Shown here: positions 32,185-36,927 of the stretch, one piece after another
Layout: the number at the start of each line of letters is the position of its first letter
Numbering within the stretch: the stretch's first letter is position 1
From: Gallibacterium melopsittaci
Lineage (GTDB): Bacteria > Pseudomonadota > Gammaproteobacteria > Enterobacterales > Pasteurellaceae
Length of the DNA: 36,927 bases
Assembly (NCBI RefSeq): GCF_042433085.1
Contig: NZ_JBHLWA010000036.1
Span: 1-36,927, forward strand
Direction: 5' to 3'
Made by a program: the position numbers and the translations under genes
The notes under the pieces: model-generated
Told to the model about the DNA's origin: nothing
The model's input: the letters and a program-made list of their open reading frames with translations, nothing else
Database searches by the model: none

Positions 32185-32907
32185 TTACTCATGTTTGTCA
32201 TAAGATAAAACAAATTTAAATAGTTTCAATAAAGCAATCAGATCTGTTCTCGCAATACAACGAAATAGACGCAAAAAATAGTATATGCCACGACATCTAT
32301 GCACCAAAGCATAAGTATATTGCCACTGCTGTTCACCACCTTGTTGGCGATAAATCGAAATACTCTTCGCAATTTGTTGATCAGTCACTTTCTCACTGAC
32401 ATATAAACTATGAATATAAAACAACAAATCACGAGCTTTCTGCAACGTTAAATTATTACTAAGTACTTTTGATTCAAAATCAATAAACCGTACACCATCT
32501 TCTTTCCATCCCATATCTCGGATAGCTGGTCTGCCGTGATAAAGATTCTGTTGATGTAACTGTGCTAACGCTACTGCAGCATCATGCAAGAGTTTTTCTG
32601 TAAAAGCTGGTGTAGTAGTTACTTCATTTAAATAACGCTTAACTGATTGTCCAACATCTTCAATCACAAAATAACTATCGCTGACTAACACTAATTTTGC
32701 GACTGCAGCTTGCTGTTGATTTAAATACTGTAAAGTTTTAATTTCTCGCTGCAATGCCGCCTGAGGATTTGGTTTAAGTAAACGCATTGCACCTGTCGTT
32801 TTTTCTACCTGTTTAATCCAAAATTTTTTGCCAGCATACTCAAAAGGAAAAACCCTCTCATCAGGGTTTTTCGTAACTAAATCTGCAACATACTCAGAAA
32901 AATTCAT
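32185..32907 (-). CDS. Protein-kinase-fold phosphotransferase of unknown substrate
   Basis: This 240-residue protein has a compact kinase-like fold of the RIO/BUD32/LPS-kinase type. FWIKQ at 29-33 offers the ATP-binding lysine (K32), and LQREIKTLQYL at about 52-62 the alpha-C glutamate. HGRPAIRD at 124-131 is the catalytic loop ending in Asp, and FIDFES at 141-146 replaces DFG. Related proteins phosphorylate LPS core sugars (Kdo/heptose) or proteins; the substrate cannot be decided here. The basic C-terminal region with RCRGIYYFLRLFRCIA may bind membranes. It lies 24 nt after nadV and 7 nt before yfaE. A perfect terminator-like hairpin sits inside codons 13-20, and no strong Shine-Dalgarno precedes the ATG. 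Confidence 0.75.
   Translation of the reverse strand: MNFSEYVADLVTKNPDERVFPFEYAGKKFWIKQVEKTTGAMRLLKPNPQAALQREIKTLQYLNQQQAAVAKLVLVSDSYFVIEDVGQSVKRYLNEVTTTPAFTEKLLHDAAVALAQLHQQNLYHGRPAIRDMGWKEDGVRFIDFESKVLSNNLTLQKARDLLFYIHSLYVSEKVTDQQIAKSISIYRQQGGEQQWQYTYALVHRCRGIYYFLRLFRCIARTDLIALLKLFKFVLSYDKHE
32848..32871 (-). terminator. Terminator-like hairpin inside the 5' end of the kinase-like gene
   Basis: Perfect 9-bp arms AAAAACCCT and AGGGTTTTT flank a 6-nt loop, with the T-run continuing as TTTTTCCTTTT on the minus strand. It begins 36 nt after the ATG of the kinase-like gene and 60 nt after the nadV stop. It could be the nadV terminator, placed within the next coding region, or an attenuator for the kinase-like gene and yfaE. 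Confidence 0.6.
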
Positions 32908-32931
32908 AAAAAATCCAAATTATTATTTTCT

Positions 32932-34344
32932 TTATTTTGCAATTTTTGGTTGATAACGTTGTGCATTTTGTTGCACATCTGCCAAACTCCAATCTACAAG
33001 CAATTTGCCATTTTCAAAGACTATCTGCATCATTGAATTATCGTCATATTGATTTAATGGTAAGTGATCGATGTTAATAGTTTTATATTTTTCACCATCC
33101 CAAATCAGATCTAAACGTCCTTTCTTACTGACCTTTCCTTTATCAGTGATTGGTGCTTTATAAACATCTACTAACTTGCCTTCTGTAATCACACAACTAC
33201 ATTTCATCGCAAAACGATGTGTATCTCGATTGATACTAGTTTCTAAATTCCCTTGTAGTAACGATCCACCACAACCCAAAATTAGGTTTTCTACAGAAAA
33301 TTGATTATCTTGTAATGCTTTTAATAAATCCCATGCGGTATTTTCATTCACACCATCACCTTGTAAAACACGTACATTATTTAATACTCGATAACCTTTT
33401 TGATTAACTGTAGTACCAAAAGCCTCAGCGAGTTTTTCACAAGCAAATAGAACATTACTGATGGTATCACCACTATCAGGGCGAACCACTAATGGATACT
33501 TACGTTGTTTCACTTTTTCAGCTAATTGTTGGCAAAAAATATTACCAATCGCATTGTAATAATCATAACTATCTACCACGATAGAGATCACGGAATCCTG
33601 ATACTTATCTAATAAATGTTCATACGCTGCGACTTCTCGTTCCTTAGACCATGAAGTAATAGTACTGTGTTCTGCTGCTGGCACACTAAACCCAGCCATT
33701 TCTGCTGCATAATATTCCCGCATAAATAACAATGCAGCGACATTATCTGTTCCTTTAAAATTAATTAAATGTGCCGCTCCACCAATAGCCGCACTCTCTT
33801 CACTCGATACGCCACGATAACCAAAATCATGTAACATAAATGGTAATGCATCTAAATTCTCTGCTGTTTCTTGTAAAAACTTACGACAAATTTGTTGATA
33901 AGAATGCGCAAGCGTGGCTACTGTACAGGGATACCAAATTTTTAATAATAGTGTTTCAAAGAAACTCACTAACCAAGCACAGTTTTCATCCGTATTTTCT
34001 ACTGTAAGCAACACATTATGGTTATTAACTAGGCTACCTTCAGGAACAGCACGAATCTTCAATGGTAAATAACCTTGATGTGTATCCAAAATATATTGCC
34101 AATTCGTGCGATCGAACGGCAAACCATGCAAACGCATAATCTCTTCCGCATCATCAATCATTGATTGCGTAATTGGTTGGCAAAGATATTTTTTTAGATA
34201 ATATTGCAAGCCAAAGAATTGGGTATAACCATAACGCCCACCACGACTTTCAATATAATGATGCATATAAGTCATCTGATTTGGATATTGTGCAGAGTGG
34301 GAATATTTATAGGAATCACTCATTAAAATAATATTTTTTTCCAT
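32932..34344 (-). CDS. nadV: Nicotinamide phosphoribosyltransferase NadV
   Basis: NadV converts nicotinamide and PRPP to nicotinamide mononucleotide, the first step of NAD salvage without NAD or nicotinamide riboside as precursor. The 470-residue protein resembles NAMPT. Visible motifs are SDSYKYSH near the start, PAAEHSTITSW (catalytic His, PRPP region), VVDSYDYYN, VVRPDSGD, VLQGDGVN and GCGGSLLQ. The ATG at 34344 is preferred over an in-frame TTG at 34363-34365 because AAGG lies upstream and MEKNIILMSDSYK is the family start. It follows the lipoprotein gene by 24 nt. In Pasteurellaceae, nadV marks V-factor-independent strains and may be plasmid-borne; here it sits in what looks like a chromosomal context. 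Confidence 0.93.
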   Translation of the reverse strand: MEKNIILMSDSYKYSHSAQYPNQMTYMHHYIESRGGRYGYTQFFGLQYYLKKYLCQPITQSMIDDAEEIMRLHGLPFDRTNWQYILDTHQGYLPLKIRAVPEGSLVNNHNVLLTVENTDENCAWLVSFFETLLLKIWYPCTVATLAHSYQQICRKFLQETAENLDALPFMLHDFGYRGVSSEESAAIGGAAHLINFKGTDNVAALLFMREYYAAEMAGFSVPAAEHSTITSWSKEREVAAYEHLLDKYQDSVISIVVDSYDYYNAIGNIFCQQLAEKVKQRKYPLVVRPDSGDTISNVLFACEKLAEAFGTTVNQKGYRVLNNVRVLQGDGVNENTAWDLLKALQDNQFSVENLILGCGGSLLQGNLETSINRDTHRFAMKCSCVITEGKLVDVYKAPITDKGKVSKKGRLDLIWDGEKYKTINIDHLPLNQYDDNSMMQIVFENGKLLVDWSLADVQQNAQRYQPKIAK

Positions 34345-34368
34345 TATGGTTACCTTTTTTATCAATAA

Positions 34369-35022
34369 TTACTTCGCAATTAGGCTTAATTTTGCTACAC
34401 GATCGCCAGATAAGACACAATCCATTTGATAGAATTGGTTACCATTTAAACGCATCGCTGCGGTTAAGCGTGAAGTACTTTGTGCACTATTTGCCGAAGT
34501 ACGTAATACTTTCTTCGTTCCTGCCACTTGTTGTACTTTTGCAATACAAAGATAATTTAATTTAGCTTCATCGCCTGTACGCACCACAGATATATTACGA
34601 TCTGCCGAGTTATAGCTTAATTTTTGTAACCATTTCTCTGCATTTTTTGCAGCATTTACTGCTTCATGACTTGGCTTTGTATTACTTAAATCATAACTAT
34701 GTTGACCATCAGTTACCGCTACAACATGGCCATTTTTTACATAAATGTCCTCAACTTGTTGAGCATTTTTTACTTCGATAAATACGATTTGCTGTTGATT
34801 AAAATAAGCAGTTGCTGTTTGTTTAGCACTTTCATAAGTAAAGCTTGGTAACTTTAATGCACTTTCTTTAAGAGCATTTAATTTGGCATTCTCTTGCTGT
34901 TCTGCCTTTGTAGATACTGTTTTTCCAGCACTTGTAGAGTTTCCAGGGAAAGATAATTGACTACATGCTGATAACAATAATGTCATTACCGCACAAGTTA
35001 ACACTGATAAATTTTTCATCAT
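34369..35022 (-). CDS. Small lipoprotein of unknown function
   Basis: This 217-residue protein has a lipoprotein signal peptide with lipobox LLSAC and the modified cysteine at C20 (MMKNLSVLTCAVMTLLLSAC). Ser at +2 predicts outer-membrane sorting. A short Ser/Thr-rich linker follows, then a helical segment (EQQENAKLNALKESALKL) and a mixed alpha/beta domain with two cysteines (LNYLCIAKV and YQMDCVLSG) that may pair. I recognise no named family. GGAGAAG precedes the ATG. It lies 28 nt after nagK and 24 nt before nadV, so it is probably in their operon, which does not by itself give a function. Confidence 0.78.
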   Translation of the reverse strand: MMKNLSVLTCAVMTLLLSACSQLSFPGNSTSAGKTVSTKAEQQENAKLNALKESALKLPSFTYESAKQTATAYFNQQQIVFIEVKNAQQVEDIYVKNGHVVAVTDGQHSYDLSNTKPSHEAVNAAKNAEKWLQKLSYNSADRNISVVRTGDEAKLNYLCIAKVQQVAGTKKVLRTSANSAQSTSRLTAAMRLNGNQFYQMDCVLSGDRVAKLSLIAK

Positions 35023-35050
35023 TTTTACTTCTCCATTTATTTATAAATTA

Positions 35051-35971
35051 TTATGAATCCCGACTTAAAAACAATGCAGCTGCTCCACGTACCCCGCCAG
35101 AATCGCCATGTTTTGCTTTTAAAATAGCAGGGACAACTGCACTACGCATTAAATGTTTTGGTAATCGCTGTGGTAATGCTTGATAGATATAATCGAAATT
35201 CGATAATCCACCACCTAAAAAAATGGCATCAGGATCTAACACTGTAATTAAATTACCCAAACAAATTGCCATTAGCTCGATAAATTTATCGACAAACTCT
35301 ACTGTTTTTGGATCATTTTGATAGAAACGTTGAATAATCTCTTTTGCAGGTAATTTTTCTTTTAGTAAATCGTGATGTAATAACTCAAAACCACGTCCAG
35401 AAAGGTATGTATCTAAACAGGCTTCATTTCCACAGCCACAACGATAAATCGGTGCTTGATCCCAACCAAGCAGCTTCAAAGCATGATAATTTAACTGAAT
35501 ATGACCAACTTCACCAGCCATACCCACTTTACCAGAATGTACTTTACCATTAAAGACCAAGCCACCACCAAAGCCTGTACCAATAATTAAACCTAATACA
35601 GTAGAGTATTGTTGGCTCTCAGCATCCCACGCTTCTGATAAAGCAAAACAGTTTGCATCATTCTCAATACGCACTTCTCGTTGTAATCGTTCCGTCAAAT
35701 CACGAATAATTGGTTTATTATCTGCAACACGAATATTAGTAATTTCTGCAACCTCTGTATCACGACGCACAAATCCAGGTACACCAATACCAACTGTTCC
35801 TTTACAGTTGAATTTTTTATCTGCTTTTTCAACTAATTGGACAACCGCATTTAACCAATCTTCATAGCTTGTTTGTGGAGTATCCACACGTTCACTATAT
35901 AACTTTTCTAACTGTTGATTGAATACCGCCAATTCAATTTTTGTTCCGCCAATATCAATTCCGTATAACAT
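35051..35971 (-). CDS. nagK: ROK-family N-acetylglucosamine kinase NagK
   Basis: NagK phosphorylates N-acetylglucosamine released in cell-wall recycling to GlcNAc-6-phosphate. The 306-residue protein has the ROK phosphate loop GIDIGGTKIELAVF at 4-17, the sugar-binding region VGIGVPGFV, and the catalytic Asp in ENDANCFALSE. The glycine loop GLIIGTGFGGGLV and the zinc motif CGCGNEACLDTYLSGRG follow. The length (about 303 in NagK proteins) and the ENDANC/GHI motifs favour NagK over the fructokinase Mak. It heads the minus-strand run towards nadV, with AGGTGG before its ATG and a TATAAT -10 upstream. Confidence 0.9.
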   Translation of the reverse strand: MLYGIDIGGTKIELAVFNQQLEKLYSERVDTPQTSYEDWLNAVVQLVEKADKKFNCKGTVGIGVPGFVRRDTEVAEITNIRVADNKPIIRDLTERLQREVRIENDANCFALSEAWDAESQQYSTVLGLIIGTGFGGGLVFNGKVHSGKVGMAGEVGHIQLNYHALKLLGWDQAPIYRCGCGNEACLDTYLSGRGFELLHHDLLKEKLPAKEIIQRFYQNDPKTVEFVDKFIELMAICLGNLITVLDPDAIFLGGGLSNFDYIYQALPQRLPKHLMRSAVVPAILKAKHGDSGGVRGAAALFLSRDS

Positions 35972-36009
35972 ATGATTACCACCTGCTAAAGTTAACTCAC
36001 CGGTTACTG

Positions 36010-36038
36010 ATTATAGCTTATTTTCCTATCTTTACTAA
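36010..36038 (-). promoter_or_regulatory. Likely nagK promoter
   Basis: The minus strand has a perfect TATAAT (36015-36010) with TTAGTA 17 nt upstream (36038-36033). The -35 is weak (3/6). The start would lie about 30 nt before the nagK ATG. Confidence 0.55.
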
Positions 36039-36098
36039 GGTTCTAGATCAATCTCACCTTTATTGATAAAAATAACGACAAACTAACAAAATAATGTA

Positions 36099-36104
36099 TA
36101 TAAT
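36099..36104 (+). promoter_or_regulatory. -10 box of ribA promoter
   Basis: A perfect TATAAT in TGTATATAATGG lies 64 nt before the ribA ATG. The -35 (ACGACA, 18 nt upstream) is poor. The implied leader of roughly 58 nt is short and shows no FMN-riboswitch architecture. Confidence 0.55.
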
Positions 36105-36168
36105 GGCAGCCTTTTCGATTTTTCTTCCATTCACATCACGCCATAAGAATGTAAATTAAGGATAGAAC

Positions 36169-36795
36169 ATGGCAAAAATTGAACTTGTTGCTCAAGCAAA
36201 TTTACCAACTGAATTTGGTATCTTTAAAATTATCGGTTTTGAACATCCAGAAACACATAAAGAACACGTTGCATTAGTTTTAGGTAATGTTGCTAATGGT
36301 GAACCTGTATTAGCAAGAATCCACTCAGAATGTTTAACAGGTGATGCTTTACACAGCTTAAAATGTGATTGTGGCTTTCAATTACAAGCCGCATTAAAAC
36401 AGATCAGTGAAGCGGGTCGTGGTGTATTGATTTATCACCGTGCAGAAGGTCGTGGTATTGGTTTAATCAACAAAATTCGTGCATACGCTTTACAAGATCA
36501 AGGAATGGACACTATTGAAGCAAACCTAGCCCTTGGTTTTAAAGAAGATGAGCGTGATTTTAGCGTTTGTGCGGAAATGTTTGAACTATTAGGAGTAAAA
36601 GCGATTCGTTTATTAACGAATAATCCTGAAAAAATTAATACGATGAAACAAGCTGGGATTAATGTAGTAGAAAGAGTCCCGTTAAACGTTGGTGAAAATC
36701 GCTATAATACTGATTATCTAACCGTCAAAGCAGAAAAAATGGGACATATGATTGTCCACACGCACGACTGCCAATGCGATCAACATCAAAAATAA
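36169..36795 (+). CDS. ribA: GTP cyclohydrolase II RibA
   Basis: RibA opens GTP with loss of formate and pyrophosphate, the first step of riboflavin synthesis. The 208-residue protein has zinc ligands C55, C66 and C68 (HSECLTGDALHSLKCDCG) and the catalytic tract YHRAEGRGIGLINKIRAYAL. TIEANLALGF and the GTP/C-terminal LLTNNPEKI region complete the family pattern. It is monofunctional, with no DHBP synthase domain. AAGGA precedes the ATG. It is divergent from nagK and followed by two hairpins before the window ends. Confidence 0.96.
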   Translation: MAKIELVAQANLPTEFGIFKIIGFEHPETHKEHVALVLGNVANGEPVLARIHSECLTGDALHSLKCDCGFQLQAALKQISEAGRGVLIYHRAEGRGIGLINKIRAYALQDQGMDTIEANLALGFKEDERDFSVCAEMFELLGVKAIRLLTNNPEKINTMKQAGINVVERVPLNVGENRYNTDYLTVKAEKMGHMIVHTHDCQCDQHQK

Positions 36796-36825
36796 TTATC
36801 CAATTTTCATTCATTAATCAATAAC

Positions 36826-36856
36826 AAAAACCCCATATTTTCTTCAAAAATATGGG
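36826..36856 (-). terminator. Leftward-facing intrinsic terminator
   Basis: Perfect 10-bp arms CCCATATTTT and AAAATATGGG flank a 5-nt loop. On the minus strand the stem is followed by GTTTTT, while the plus-strand side lacks T residues. It suits a convergent gene lying to the right of the window. Confidence 0.65.
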
Positions 36857-36878
36857 TGTAATAGACAAATTTGTTGCT

Positions 36879-36926
36879 AAAAGTAGGCTTAAAGCCTTAT
36901 AGTACAAGGCTTTAAGCCTACTTTTT
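36879..36926 (+). terminator. Perfect 20-bp inverted repeat, likely ribA terminator
   Basis: AAAAGTAGGCTTAAAGCCTT and AAGGCTTTAAGCCTACTTTT are exact reverse complements around a 7-nt loop (ATAGTAC), ending in five T residues on the plus strand. The stem is unusually long for a terminator and each arm is nearly palindromic inside (AGGCTTAAAGCCT). It may instead be a dispersed repeat. Confidence 0.6.
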
Positions 36927-36927
36927 G

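Noticed and set aside
34345..34365. TTG start adding 7 residues to NadV
   Set aside because: The family start MEKNIILMSDSYK and an upstream AAGG support the ATG at 34344.
36105..36168. FMN riboswitch in the ribA leader
   Set aside because: The leader is only about 60 nt and shows none of the multi-stem RFN architecture.

Overview
The window looks like an AT-rich chromosomal segment of a member of the Pasteurellaceae. The evidence is the Haemophilus/Pasteurella-style neighbourhoods: ampD divergent from a compact pilABCD competence operon, a complete ccmABCDEFGHI cluster with separate ccmH and ccmI, frdABCD, fbpABC, nadV, and a ROK-type nagK. FbpA is of the tyrosine-only type described for Mannheimia haemolytica, not the Haemophilus influenzae type. 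I found no exact copy of either classical Pasteurellaceae DNA uptake 9-mer. The genus is therefore left open. No insertion sequence, prophage, CRISPR array, tRNA or rRNA was seen.

Layout, left to right. (1) 1-3675, minus strand: 5' end of a transketolase gene, dusA overlapping clcA, a small CGSCGGC-tailed protein, and ampD. (2) 3689-7465, plus strand: pilABCD for the type IV pilus/competence machine, behind a CRP-S-like site. (3) 7476-9927, minus strand: a Slam-type outer-membrane translocator and its likely substrate, a TbpB-like surface lipoprotein. An intrinsic-terminator hairpin separates the two, and the pair sits between pilD and coaE. (4) 10095-11187, plus strand: coaE, yacG and a small GNAT protein. 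(5) 11291-18002, minus strand: the nine-gene System I cytochrome c maturation operon. (6) 18338-23237, minus strand: a GhrB-like 2-hydroxyacid dehydrogenase and the ferric-iron ABC importer fbpABC, with a Fur-like site overlapping the fbpA promoter. (7) 23387-27839, minus strand: manA, yobD and the mannose PTS genes manXYZ. A CRP-like site lies exactly where a class II activator would sit upstream of manX. (8) 28155-31487, minus strand: frdABCD with an FNR-like site upstream. (9) 31920-35971, minus strand: nagK, a small lipoprotein, nadV, a kinase-fold protein and the YfaE ferredoxin in a tightly spaced run. (10) 36169-36795, plus strand: ribA, followed by two strong hairpins.

Together the genes describe a facultative anaerobe. 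It respires fumarate (FrdABCD) and makes c-type cytochromes (Ccm). It takes up mannose-type sugars by PTS (ManXYZ to ManA), imports host-derived Fe3+ (FbpABC), displays at least one host-interaction lipoprotein (the Slam pair), and probably salvages nicotinamide through NadV. The observations most worth following are the Slam/lipoprotein locus with its internal terminator, the competence operon with a degenerate CRP-S site in a window lacking known uptake sequences, and the terminator hairpin inside the first codons of the kinase-like gene.
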